Shown here in pieces: positions 33,498-42,562 of a stretch of DNA of 64,000 nucleotides. The stretch is from Runella slithyformis DSM 19594 (GTDB taxonomy: Bacteria > Bacteroidota > Bacteroidia > Cytophagales > Spirosomataceae), in the NCBI RefSeq assembly GCF_000218895.1, contig NC_015703.1:4787001-4851000 (forward strand), given 5' to 3'. The notes beneath the pieces are model-generated. The model ran no database searches, was not told where the DNA came from, and worked only from the letters and a program-made list of their open reading frames with translations. The position numbers were made by a program, and so were the translations under genes. Within the stretch, counting starts at the first letter, position 1, and every line of letters starts with the position of its first letter.

Positions 33498-34690
33498 AAA
33501 TTAGCGCCTTTTATATAATGATTTCTCCAAAGCCATCCCAACTGATTTTCTTTTGCTAAAACTAAAACCGAGTCATCATTTTTTGCTGCATTTATTACCG
33601 TAAACCCCTTTTCTTTTACAAGAAAGAATAACTCATTTATATATAATCCATTAACGAAATCAGGTGAATGAGTCGATACCAATACTTGCCCACCTCTTTC
33701 TGAATATTCCCTTATTTCTTCACATAATTGGAGTAGCAGGTCCGGATGAAGGAAATTCTCCGGTTCTTCGATGCATAATAATGGATGCGGTTCGGGGTCA
33801 TGCAGCAGGATCATGTAAGCAAACATCTTAATTGTCCCATCAGAGACATAGCGTGCTACGAATGGATCAACAAAATTTTCATCCTGAAACCTTAAAATAA
33901 TTCTTCCATCTTCCGTTTCTTTGGCTTCAACTTGTGTTATACCGGGTATTCGATTGGGCAACTTTTTTAGAATGCTATTGAATACATCTCTATGATAATC
34001 ATACATGTATTTTGTTACTTGAGCTAAATTGTCTCCGGTAACAGATAAATGGTTTGAAATGCCGGTGTCAGAAATACGGCGCCCATATTCAATGGTAAAA
34101 TTTGAAACGTACCATTTTTCAAGTAAAGAACGAAAAGCACTAATTGCTTTAAATTGTTCGAACTGCCCCAGCCCCTTAATGGCCAATATATCAGAGCTTG
34201 TTACCTTTTGCTCAATTCGCTTTTCCTCTGCCCCGGATTTGCCATACTCATTTTCGTTAACGATAGCATAACCTATACCTTCTTTAAAATCAAGAAAGTG
34301 CCAAGGCTTTCCCGTTTTTTGACCACGACGGTATTTTAAAGTTTCTCTATTAATATATACTTTGCCATTTTTAAACCCAATTTCAATAGAATAAGTTATT
34401 AAAGACGAATGTTCTGTTTCAGTTTGTTGATTCCTAAACTTTATCTCAATTTTAATAAAGTCTTTTTGAAAATCACATCCTCTTGTAATTACTTCCTGAA
34501 AGCCCCCTCGTTTATTTAATGCAATTGTAACATTGTTTTGGAGTGCGTCACTTAAAAAGCCAAAAACGTCAAAAAAAGTTGATTTTCCTGATCCGTTTGC
34601 GCCAACAAAGACTGCCATTCTGGGGATATCCTTAATGATAGTATTTTTGAATACCTTAAAATTCTCAATCTTTATTTGCTCAATTCTCAT
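33494..34690 (-). CDS. AAA (SMC/RecF-like) ATPase paired with DUF4276 protein
   Basis: 398-residue ABC-type ATPase of the AAA_15/AAA_21 group. It starts with the RecF-like MRIEQIKIENFKVFKNTII. Walker A is at residues 30-38 (GANGSGKST), a signature-like segment at about 281-290 (YVSDGTIKMF), Walker B at 303-309 (PLLCIEEPENFLHP) and the H-switch region STHSPDF at 339-345. No nuclease domain is fused: the probable nuclease is the separate downstream protein. It is inserted between gmhA (30 bases upstream) and fabG on the same strand, and its AT-rich codon use differs from both, suggesting acquisition by transfer. Cargo or trigger unknown. Confidence 0.87.
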   Translation of the reverse strand: MRIEQIKIENFKVFKNTIIKDIPRMAVFVGANGSGKSTFFDVFGFLSDALQNNVTIALNKRGGFQEVITRGCDFQKDFIKIEIKFRNQQTETEHSSLITYSIEIGFKNGKVYINRETLKYRRGQKTGKPWHFLDFKEGIGYAIVNENEYGKSGAEEKRIEQKVTSSDILAIKGLGQFEQFKAISAFRSLLEKWYVSNFTIEYGRRISDTGISNHLSVTGDNLAQVTKYMYDYHRDVFNSILKKLPNRIPGITQVEAKETEDGRIILRFQDENFVDPFVARYVSDGTIKMFAYMILLHDPEPHPLLCIEEPENFLHPDLLLQLCEEIREYSERGGQVLVSTHSPDFVNGLYINELFFLVKEKGFTVINAAKNDDSVLVLAKENQLGWLWRNHYIKGANL

Positions 34691-34720
34691 AACAAATGCT
34701 TTTTAAGAGTTCACTAACCC

Positions 34721-35296
34721 CTATTTCGGAAATACATTAGCTTCTACGATCTCACATAGGATGTGCCCGAGGAGAATATGACATTCCTGAATGCGCGGCG
34801 TATCTTTGGAAGGAACATTGACCAAAAAAGTACTCACATCTTTCATTTTACCGCCCGTTTCGCCCGTCATTCCTACCGTGATCATGCCAAGTTTATTGGC
34901 GGCTTCCAAAGCTTTGATGACGTTTGTCGAATTGCCGGAGGTCGAAATTCCTACCAGTACATCGCCTTCTTTGCCCATCGCTTCGATCATTCTGGAATAA
35001 ATGACGTCGTAGCTGTAATCGTTGCCCACGGCTGTGACGTACGAAGAATTGACGTGAAGGGCTTCCGAATACAGGGGAGGGCGGTCATAATAAAAGCGCC
35101 CGCTGAATTCGGCCGCTAAATGCTGGGCATCGGCGGCACTGCCGCCATTGCCGCAAAACAGAACTTTTTTGCCGTTTTTGAAAGCGGTTGTCATGGCGTC
35201 GGCTACATTGGCAACGGTTTCAAGAAGTGCATGGTCTGATAGAACGCGATTTTTGGTATCAATAGAGGCTTGTACGATGGACTGAATGTTGATCAT
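34721..35296 (-). CDS. gmhA: Phosphoheptose isomerase (SIS domain)
   Basis: 191-residue SIS-domain enzyme converting sedoheptulose 7-phosphate to D-glycero-heptose 7-phosphate for LPS core. Sugar-phosphate motifs CGNGGSAADAQHLAAEFSGR and GISTSGNSTNVIKALEAA, with HxxxxxCE near the end (HILLGHILCEIVE). No other heptose genes are beside it in this window. Closely related DiaA-type SIS proteins are an alternative, but the substrate-loop sequence favours GmhA. Confidence 0.9.
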   Translation of the reverse strand: MINIQSIVQASIDTKNRVLSDHALLETVANVADAMTTAFKNGKKVLFCGNGGSAADAQHLAAEFSGRFYYDRPPLYSEALHVNSSYVTAVGNDYSYDVIYSRMIEAMGKEGDVLVGISTSGNSTNVIKALEAANKLGMITVGMTGETGGKMKDVSTFLVNVPSKDTPRIQECHILLGHILCEIVEANVFPK

Positions 35297-35365
35297 TAAA
35301 AAGGTTGTTTAATGCGTGGGACAAAAATAGTAAAAAAGGTTGTTTTTTGATGGTTTCGGGCAATA

Positions 35366-36922
35366 TCAAAGGGATGGAGAGCCGGATTGCGGCGTCGCCA
35401 GGCGGCTGATCCGCACGGTAGGCTCCTTTAATTTCTCAATTTCCCGAATCACTTCCACAATACCGCGCAAAGGAATTTTAACCCACGAGGGACGATAGCT
35501 TATTTCGTAACCAAGTTCATACACTGCTTTTTCCAACAGGAAGAACAGCAATAAAAAGTTAATTTCATTTTGGCTTTTAAACAGCGGATGCGGCCAGCCA
35601 AAGGCTTCCAAATACGCTTCCAGGTACGTATCACGCATGAGTTTGTACCAACGGTCAGATACGATCTGAAGTTTTTCCGGCGAAATGTCTTTGGTCTCGT
35701 TGCTGTCAAAAAGCTTTGCGCTGACGGCATAATGGTAACTGCGTATCATACCCGCAACATCCTTAAATGGACTATGCTTAATTTTGCGTTCTGCAATGCT
35801 GGCCTCGGGTTCCCCCTCAAAATCAATGAGGATAAAGTCGCCGTTTTGGGTAAGAACCTGCCCCAAATGGTAATCCCCGTGAATACGAATACGCAATGAT
35901 TCCAGCGGTCTCGTGAGCATTTCGTTGGCAAAATCATCGATCAATTCTCGGGCCTCCATAAATATCCACGCCAATCGTTGCGTGGGGGCATCCAATTTTT
36001 GGTAATTGTCGATCAACAGCGCATAGCGGCGGTCGAGCAGGTCGGTAAGCCGACCCAATAAAAACGCCCGATAAGAATCATCAAATGCTTCGGGCGCAAA
36101 CGCCTCGTCTGCTCCGGGCGCGTACAGGCCGAGGTGCATTTCGCCGGTTCGTTTACCGAGCAGGGCTACCTGTTCAAAGACTTCCTCTTTAATGCCGAAT
36201 AAACCGTTGGGTACGCCATACATAAAGTCATTGAGGAAGTCGCCTGTCAATACCCAGTTGTCTTTATCGGCTTGAATAGCCTGCTGCATCATGCCAAGTG
36301 TCACGTCGGGTTGGCCCTCGCGTTTCCAGGTGAGGCTGCCGGCGAATGCCGGAATGTTGCCGAAATCGGAATGTTGGGTCAAAAAACTCACCATCTCCAC
36401 TTCGGGATTGGTTTGGTCGAAAAGTTTACGGTAAAGTTTTAAAAAGTATTTGTCGCCAAACAACATGGCAGAATTGCTCGAATCGACTGGCAATACCCGA
36501 CTGTCAATGCTTGCGGGCGTGTCGAAATCGGAGAGTCCTTTGCCCTTGATGGAAGCCAAATGGGAAGCTCCGAAGGCAAGAAATGAACCGTTGAAAATGT
36601 TGGCATATAACTCGCTCCTGAATCCGTTGTCATAAATGGCATCGACCCATTGTGCCGAGTCTGTTTTTTTCAGAATACCTTTCTCGGGGATGTCGACATC
36701 GGGCGGCAGCTGCGTGAGCGGTAATTGATACCATTCGGAAGGTCCGTCGTAATAGGATACTTCCACGATCAGGATCAGTGATTCGCCAAAGGGCAATGTA
36801 TGCTGCACATGAAAACCTTTTTGAGCGCGAGCTTTCCCCGCAAACCAGCGACAGGTATTGAAATACGCGGGAAAAATCTCGGTTTCCAGATGAGTAATAA
36901 AAGAAGTGTTTACGTTCATCAT
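35366..36922 (-). CDS. Maltokinase-like protein (trehalose/glycogen metabolism)
   Basis: 518 residues, cytoplasmic. N-terminal cap (CRWFAGKARAQKGF) and the kinase active-site segment RIHGDYHLGQVL, then FILIDFEGEP, characteristic of maltokinases (Pep2/Mak1) that make maltose 1-phosphate. In many bacteria the gene is fused to or beside treS and works with glgE; here neither partner is adjacent, so the pathway context must be elsewhere in the genome. The start at 36922 is MMNVN; a second ATG one codon later is equally possible. Confidence 0.85.
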   Translation of the reverse strand: MMNVNTSFITHLETEIFPAYFNTCRWFAGKARAQKGFHVQHTLPFGESLILIVEVSYYDGPSEWYQLPLTQLPPDVDIPEKGILKKTDSAQWVDAIYDNGFRSELYANIFNGSFLAFGASHLASIKGKGLSDFDTPASIDSRVLPVDSSNSAMLFGDKYFLKLYRKLFDQTNPEVEMVSFLTQHSDFGNIPAFAGSLTWKREGQPDVTLGMMQQAIQADKDNWVLTGDFLNDFMYGVPNGLFGIKEEVFEQVALLGKRTGEMHLGLYAPGADEAFAPEAFDDSYRAFLLGRLTDLLDRRYALLIDNYQKLDAPTQRLAWIFMEARELIDDFANEMLTRPLESLRIRIHGDYHLGQVLTQNGDFILIDFEGEPEASIAERKIKHSPFKDVAGMIRSYHYAVSAKLFDSNETKDISPEKLQIVSDRWYKLMRDTYLEAYLEAFGWPHPLFKSQNEINFLLLFFLLEKAVYELGYEISYRPSWVKIPLRGIVEVIREIEKLKEPTVRISRLATPQSGSPSL

Positions 36923-36958
36923 GACAGGTTAAGCAGGTAACAGATACTTTTGAAATAC

Positions 36959-38818
36959 TTATTTGACAGTGCCTACGTGCAAATGCGAGTCGTACTGACT
37001 GCTGTGGTACACACGAATCGTGGCTTTTTGAAAATCGTTGGCATCGGCTTCCGGAATCGACATAAATTTTTGAGGATTACGATCCACCAACGGAAACCAC
37101 GAACTTTGAATCTGTACCATGATCCTGTGCCCTTTTTTGAAGGTGTGCAGCACATCGGGCATGCGTACTTTTACATCCGTAACCTGATTCGGCACAAAAG
37201 GCTCTGGTTTTTCAAAACTGTTGCGAAACTTGCCGCGCAGCACCTCTGCCCGGACCAATCGCTGATAGCCCGCCATGGTCAGATTCTTGGGGTTGGGAGA
37301 GGGATTGAGCGCTTCATCGGGCAATACGTCGATGAGTTTTACTACAAAATCGGCATCGGTGCCCGTGGTAGAAGCAAAAAAATGCGCCGTCATGGGCCCG
37401 GCGAAGGTTACATCTTCGGTCAATACCTCTGTTTCGTACGATAACACATCGGGTCTGCGTGCCGCAAAGCGTTGATCTTCAATCATGTATTGATTATTGC
37501 GACGAGCATATACTCCGTCAGTATACGGAACGGGCTTGGCGGGGTCACTTACGTACTCGTCAAAACCCTCTTTCTCCGTCGTTTCATTCCATGATAATTT
37601 TCCATTGGCCTGAAAATGCAATTCTTTTTTTTCTCCTTCTTTGGGGGGCCAGGTATCAAAGGTTTTCCATTCGTTGGTTGCTGTATTGAACATCGTTGCC
37701 TCGGCAGCGGTCCATTGGCCTTTGTCTTTCAGGTAATAATTGAAAAACGTAAGCTCTAATTGCTCCTGAAAATACTTGGCAGTATTGGCCCCAAAGTTCA
37801 GGGGGCCAAACTCCGTCCATTCGGGCCGCGACCAGGCACCGTGTGTCCAGGGGCCCATCACCAGTTGGTTTTTGTTGACAGGAGTCTGTTTTTCAATGGC
37901 TTCGTAGGTACGTAATGCACCGAAAAGATCCTCGGCGTCAAACCAGCCGCCTACCACCAGCGTAGCGGGTTTGATGTTTTTTAGCGCCGGGCGAATGTTG
38001 CGTGATTTCCAATAGTCATCGTAGGTTTCGTGCTGAAGGTATTCATTCCAAATACGGCCTTTATTATTGAAATATTTTTCGCCGTTGGCATTTTTGAGCG
38101 GGCCGAGTTTCAGGAAAAAATCATACGCGTCTTTGGCACGATTGGTAAAAATACCGTTATAGTTTGGAACGGGCCTATCGGGCTGAGCATCGAAAAAACT
38201 CAAAAAATTAAAGTTGTCGAGCAAAAAGAACGCGCCGTTGTGACGGGCATCGTCGCCCGCAAATTCGTCCGTGACGGGAGCCTGCGGCGAAACGGCTTTG
38301 ATGGCAGGATGCGCATCCGGCAAAGCGGCCGACGCATAAAAACCCGGATAGGAAATACCCGTAATACCAACGCGGCCGTTGTTTTGCGGGATGTTTTTCA
38401 GGAGCCACTCAACGGTATCGTAGGTATCGGTGCTTTCGTCGGTGTCTTTGGGCGTTTTTTTAGTGAACTTATGCGGGGTCATTTCTTCAAATTTTCCTTC
38501 ACTCATGTAGCGTCCGCGCACGTCCTGGGTCACAAAAATGTACTTTTCTTCCGACAGGAGTTTGCTCGGCCCGGGGCCGTTGTTGGTGTAATTGGACTCT
38601 CCGTAAGGACCTGCCGAGTAGGGGGTACGCTCCATCAGAATGGGGTACTGTTGGGTTTTATCCTTTGGCAGATAAATGACCGTATAAAGTTTGACGCCAT
38701 CGCGCATGGTAATCTGACGGTCCCACTTTACGTAGTTGTCTTTTACAAAGTCAGGCGTTTGTGAGAAGCTGTAATGGGTCCAAAGCAGGGCGACTAAAAC
38801 GTATACGATTGTTTTCAT
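36959..38818 (-). CDS. Secreted CocE/NonD-type (S15) hydrolase
   Basis: About 619 residues from the ATG at 38818, which gives a clean signal peptide (MKTIVYVLVALLWTHYSFSQ). The frame extends 11 residues further to 38851. Alpha/beta hydrolase of the X-Pro dipeptidyl-peptidase S15 / cocaine esterase type: nucleophile serine in GRVGITGISYPGFYAS, oxyanion region FVTQDVRGRYMSEGKF, C-terminal jelly-roll (S15 C-terminal domain) with VMIQIQS-like strands. Predicted exported acyl or peptide hydrolase; natural substrate not inferable. Confidence 0.88.
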   Translation of the reverse strand: MKTIVYVLVALLWTHYSFSQTPDFVKDNYVKWDRQITMRDGVKLYTVIYLPKDKTQQYPILMERTPYSAGPYGESNYTNNGPGPSKLLSEEKYIFVTQDVRGRYMSEGKFEEMTPHKFTKKTPKDTDESTDTYDTVEWLLKNIPQNNGRVGITGISYPGFYASAALPDAHPAIKAVSPQAPVTDEFAGDDARHNGAFFLLDNFNFLSFFDAQPDRPVPNYNGIFTNRAKDAYDFFLKLGPLKNANGEKYFNNKGRIWNEYLQHETYDDYWKSRNIRPALKNIKPATLVVGGWFDAEDLFGALRTYEAIEKQTPVNKNQLVMGPWTHGAWSRPEWTEFGPLNFGANTAKYFQEQLELTFFNYYLKDKGQWTAAEATMFNTATNEWKTFDTWPPKEGEKKELHFQANGKLSWNETTEKEGFDEYVSDPAKPVPYTDGVYARRNNQYMIEDQRFAARRPDVLSYETEVLTEDVTFAGPMTAHFFASTTGTDADFVVKLIDVLPDEALNPSPNPKNLTMAGYQRLVRAEVLRGKFRNSFEKPEPFVPNQVTDVKVRMPDVLHTFKKGHRIMVQIQSSWFPLVDRNPQKFMSIPEADANDFQKATIRVYHSSQYDSHLHVGTVK

Positions 38819-38851
38819 AGGGATTTTTGAAGACGAGTGTTGTTTTGACAA

Positions 38852-39382
38852 AAGTAGAATAAAATTAAAAGCTTCGAGCAGGAATTTACGCTTACAATTA
38901 TCAACATATACTGATTAACAGATTATAGAGGTGCTCTGATTTCGCACAGATGAACGACCGTGAGATTGCGTTTTTGAAACCGTGAGATTCGAATGTTTTG
39001 GGTGCATATCCGGCACCTGATCAGAAGCATGCATCCAATGCATCAAAAAGTCAGAGTATGAGGTCTATATCGTCATTGAAAAGCTCTGAACAGGTGGCCC
39101 GAAAGTCAAACTGGAAGCAATGCTTACGAAAGAAAAGAAATTTACATAGGATCCTGCCGGAGTGAACAGGAAAAACAAAATTGTCAATTGTATTAATTTA
39201 ATAAAAAAATGCCATATTCTACTAATGTAAGGGCTTGCTATTGGATTCATCTGTGTTTTGTCATAAAATAGTCGTACCTTTGCGGGTCATTAAAAAGACA
39301 AGCTGATCAGATATGGTTTTTTGGTTAATCAGTAAAAAAATAACCTATTCGATTAGCTATCAACAGTTAACAAACAACTCAA
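38852..39382. other. Long intergenic region upstream of typA
   Basis: About 530 bases, AT-rich, between divergent genes. It contains short direct similarities (ACCGTGAGATT twice near 38960-38990) and the typA promoter box at 39275. No tRNA, riboswitch or coding frame recognised. Confidence 0.5.
39275..39282 (+). promoter_or_regulatory. Putative typA promoter, -7 box
   Basis: TACCTTTG matches TAnnTTTG with a TGTG 19 bases upstream (39252-39255) as a weak -33. The leader to the typA ATG would be about 95 bases. Confidence 0.5.
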
Positions 39383-41197
39383 ATGCAAAGCATCCGCAAC
39401 ATTGCCATCATTGCGCACGTTGACCACGGTAAAACCACATTGGTGGACAAGTTTATCCACTATTCAAAACTGTTTAGAGAGAATCAACAGTTTGATGACC
39501 TCATCCTGGACAGCAACGACCTCGAACGTGAACGAGGGATTACGATTGTCTCTAAAAACGTATCGGTACGCTATAAAGACGTAAAAATCAACATTATTGA
39601 TACTCCGGGTCACTCCGACTTTGGAGGAGAGGTGGAGCGCGTACTTAAAATGGCAGACGGCGTCGTCATTCTGGTCGATGCTTTTGAAGGGCCTATGCCG
39701 CAAACACGCTTTGTATTAGGTAAAGCACTGCAACTGGGATTGAAAGTAGTATTGGTTGTCAACAAAGTAGACAAGCCGAACTGCCGCCCGGATGAAGTAC
39801 ACGAAGCCGTATTTGACCTGATGTTTAACCTGGAAGCTAATGACGTACAATTGGATTTTCCTACCGTTTTCGGTTCTTCAAAACAGGGATGGATGGGGCC
39901 GGATTGGCAAAAACCAACCACTGATATTTCGTATTTATTGGATGTAATCGTCGAACATATACCGCCGGCTCCCAACAACGAAGGGGATCCGCAAATGCAG
40001 ATTACTTCCCTGGATTACAGCTCTTTCGTGGGGCGTATTGCCATCGGTCGCGTACATCGCGGTACGTTGAAAGAAGGCGCTCAGGTGGGTCTGTGCAAGT
40101 CAGACGGAACCGTAAAAAGATCCCGCATCAAAGAATTGCAGGTATTTGAAGGGCTGGGCCGTCAAAAAGTGACGGAGGTATCTTCGGGAGATATTTGTGC
40201 CGTAACGGGCTTGGAAGATTTCGAGATCGGCGATACCATCACGCTTTTTGAAAATCCCGAGCCGCTGCCGCGAATCTCGGTCGATGAGCCAACGATGAAC
40301 ATGTTGTTTACCATCAACAACTCACCGTTTTTCGGTAAAGAAGGCAAATTTGTGACTTCGCGCCACTTACGTGAACGCCTGTTCAAAGAAATGGAAAAAA
40401 ACCTTGCTTTGCGCGTTGAATCAATGGGCAGCGAGGATAAATTTATGGTATTCGGACGCGGTATTCTTCACTTGTCGGTGTTGATCGAAACGATGCGTCG
40501 CGAAGGCTACGAATTGCAGGTAGGTCAGCCACAGGTGATTTTCAAAGAAGGTGAAAAAGGCGAGCGTCTTGAGCCCATTGAAATTCTGGTGGTAGATGTT
40601 CCCGAAGAATCGGCCGGCAAAGTGATCGAACTGGTAACCCAACGGAAAGGTGATTTGCTCGTGATGGAGCCGCGCGGCGATCTGCAACACTTGGAATTTA
40701 ATATCCCATCGCGCGGGTTAATCGGTTTGCGTTCAAACGTGTTGACTGCTACGCAGGGAGAGGCTGTTATTTCGCACCGTTTCAAAGCCTATGAGCCTCA
40801 CAAAGGGGCTATTCCCGGACGTATCAACGGCTCTATCATTTCCAAAGGTACCGGCCCTGCTACCCCGTATGCCTTAGACCGTTTGCAGGAACGTGGGAAA
40901 TTCTTTGTGGATCCAAGCGAAGAACTTTATATGGGAATGGTTATCGGTGAACACAGCCGCCCGGGAGATATTGTGGTAAACCTGCAGGAAACCAAGAAAT
41001 TGACCAACATGCGTGCTTCGGGCTCAGATGATAACGTACGGATTGCCCCTAAAATCAATTTCTCTTTGGAAGAATCAATGGAATACATCCAAAAAGATGA
41101 ATATCTGGAAGTAACGCCGCTTACGCTTCGCATTCGGAAAATCTACCTGGACGAAAACGAACGTAAACGCAATTCAAAAGAGATGGAGATGGCGTAA
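39383..41197 (+). CDS. typA: Ribosome-associated GTPase TypA/BipA
   Basis: 604-residue translational GTPase that binds the 70S ribosome and is needed for ribosome assembly and growth at low temperature or under stress. GTPase motifs: G1 AHVDHGKTT (residues about 10-18), G2 region RERGITI, G3 DTPGHSDFGGEVER, G4 NKVDK. EF-G-like domains follow, with the BipA-specific C-terminal domain (SDDNVRIAPKINFSLEESME). Length and start (MQSIRNIAIIAHVDHGK) are standard. Own promoter likely; the small genes downstream are convergent. Confidence 0.97.
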   Translation: MQSIRNIAIIAHVDHGKTTLVDKFIHYSKLFRENQQFDDLILDSNDLERERGITIVSKNVSVRYKDVKINIIDTPGHSDFGGEVERVLKMADGVVILVDAFEGPMPQTRFVLGKALQLGLKVVLVVNKVDKPNCRPDEVHEAVFDLMFNLEANDVQLDFPTVFGSSKQGWMGPDWQKPTTDISYLLDVIVEHIPPAPNNEGDPQMQITSLDYSSFVGRIAIGRVHRGTLKEGAQVGLCKSDGTVKRSRIKELQVFEGLGRQKVTEVSSGDICAVTGLEDFEIGDTITLFENPEPLPRISVDEPTMNMLFTINNSPFFGKEGKFVTSRHLRERLFKEMEKNLALRVESMGSEDKFMVFGRGILHLSVLIETMRREGYELQVGQPQVIFKEGEKGERLEPIEILVVDVPEESAGKVIELVTQRKGDLLVMEPRGDLQHLEFNIPSRGLIGLRSNVLTATQGEAVISHRFKAYEPHKGAIPGRINGSIISKGTGPATPYALDRLQERGKFFVDPSEELYMGMVIGEHSRPGDIVVNLQETKKLTNMRASGSDDNVRIAPKINFSLEESMEYIQKDEYLEVTPLTLRIRKIYLDENERKRNSKEMEMA

Positions 41198-41258
41198 AAT
41201 AAGAAGTGAGGAGAGAGAATTCAGAAGTCAGTTTCGTTTCCCTCTCCTCCCTCTCAAA

Positions 41259-41471
41259 TCAGTGTTTGGGGCAGTCGCAGGCGTTGCGTTTGCGAAAGAT
41301 GCCCCCCAAAAAACCTTTACGTTGCCGATTGCGCTTGCGTTTTCGGTACGAAGATTTCTCAGAAGCGGCCTCAACGGTCGCTTTTTTGTTTGTCAGGAGC
41401 TTGACTTCCGCCGCCGGAGCTTCAAACTGCAACAGGCCGGTCAATAAAAGCAACAGAATAATGCGTTTCAT
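41259..41471 (-). CDS. Small secreted basic protein
   Basis: 70 residues: signal peptide (MKRIILLLLLTGLLQFEAPA) then a strongly basic mature peptide (SSYRKRKRNRQRKGF) ending in a two-cysteine tail (NACDCPKH). No family recognised. Convergent with typA. Composition suggests an exported nucleic-acid- or envelope-binding peptide, but this is only a guess. The reading frame is short, so reality is moderately supported by the clean signal peptide. Confidence 0.55.
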   Translation of the reverse strand: MKRIILLLLLTGLLQFEAPAAEVKLLTNKKATVEAASEKSSYRKRKRNRQRKGFLGGIFRKRNACDCPKH

Positions 41472-41533
41472 TGGTTATGAAATTAAATGATGAAATCAAC
41501 TTCAGACTGCGAAAGTATAACATGAGGGTTGTT

Positions 41534-41803
41534 TTACCAACGACCTCTCCCGCGTCCGTGACGGCCGTAGTGGCGGCTTTCGTAACGCGGCCGATACGAA
41601 TAGCGCGGTGGATGAACGTATACTCGCGGACGAACTATGACGGGCGGAGGCACTACCCGCACGTAGGGACGGGGAGCATAATAACGTGAGCCATAATATC
41701 CACGGTCGTAGCTGCCCCGATAGCCGCCGCCTGAATAAAAACAGCTGCTCACCATGGCACTGACCACCAATGCAGTGATAAAAAGTGTTATGCGCATTTT
41801 CAT
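41534..41803 (-). CDS. Small Tyr/Arg/Gly-rich lipoprotein
   Basis: 89 residues with lipobox VSSC (about residues 18-21). The mature part is unusually rich in tyrosine, arginine, glycine and proline (YGSRYYAPRPYVRVVPPP, then RYESRHYGRHGRGRG), a low-complexity composition seen in small envelope proteins of Bacteroidota. Function unknown. Sixty bases upstream of the small basic protein on the same strand; possibly co-transcribed. Confidence 0.6.
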   Translation of the reverse strand: MKMRITLFITALVVSAMVSSCFYSGGGYRGSYDRGYYGSRYYAPRPYVRVVPPPVIVRPRVYVHPPRYSYRPRYESRHYGRHGRGRGRW

Positions 41804-42043
41804 AGCTTGTCAGAATTTGATGGTAACGGTTGTATAACGAAATTAAGCCTTTGTTTTGTTTAAGACAACCCAAAAAGTATTTACCCCCTACGGTTTCAAA
41901 GTAAAAGTTTAGGGAATATTCGCTTTCAACTGCGTAACGAAATCTCCATATAGCCTAAAAAAAGAAGTTTTTATACCTTTCCGTCCAACTAATGCGTTTT
42001 GGTTGTTACATTTGTTACATTCCTCAACCTAACTTTTGAAAAA

Positions 42044-42451
42044 ATGAAAAGCATCCTGTTCTTTCTGATTTTTTTTATGGGCATTAGCCTGCATTCACTC
42101 AACGCACAAACTCCATCTGCGGGCCAAGTGGCCAATGATTTCTACAAATGGTATCTGACAAAAGGAGTTAATCTGGGTTGGCGTCAGGTGGTCAAACGTT
42201 CGGATCTGACACCCGGTTTCCAAAAGCGCCTGACAGTCTTTTTTCAAAAGATGGAAAAAGATAACGAAGGTGGGTATGACCCGATTCTTCAGGCCCAGGA
42301 TTTTGAGGAGAAGTTTTCACTGAAACCTGTGTTGAAAACACCGACTAAAGCAACCTTTGATTTTTGGATGTTTGGCCAAAAAGTAGCGTTGGTTACCTTG
42401 GTAAACAACAATAATAAATGGCTGATCGATGCGATACAGGGATTGGAATGA
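42044..42451 (+). CDS. Secreted DUF3828-like protein
   Basis: 135 residues from the ATG at 42044, giving a signal peptide (SILFFLIFFMGISLHSLNAQ). The frame continues upstream to 41999 without a better start. The mature part has AGQVANDFYKWYLTKG and YDPILQAQDF, then VALVTLVNNNNKWLIDAIQ, fitting the DUF3828 pattern (a small NTF2-like fold). Periplasmic; role unknown. Monocistronic, with a hairpin between it and the convergent TrpF-like gene. Confidence 0.75.
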   Translation: MKSILFFLIFFMGISLHSLNAQTPSAGQVANDFYKWYLTKGVNLGWRQVVKRSDLTPGFQKRLTVFFQKMEKDNEGGYDPILQAQDFEEKFSLKPVLKTPTKATFDFWMFGQKVALVTLVNNNNKWLIDAIQGLE

Positions 42452-42516
42452 TGATAGTATATTTCTGCGGGAAAGCCATCCCATTGGCCTGAAAAGCAGT
42501 AAATCATTGATAGAAA

Positions 42517-42552
42517 GAACGCTGATCCCGAAAGCCATCGGGGTCAGCGTTC
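42517..42552. terminator. Hairpin between convergent DUF3828-like and TrpF-like genes
   Basis: GAACGCTGATCCC (42517-42529) pairs with GGGGTCAGCGTTC (42540-42552), 13 bp with one G-T. U-runs are weak, so efficiency is uncertain. Confidence 0.65.
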
Positions 42553-42562
42553 CAATATATAA

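Noticed and set aside
38030-38764. 244-codon plus-strand frame inside the S15 hydrolase gene
   Set aside because: Lies antisense to a clear family member; the translation is a codon-pattern artefact of the real frame.
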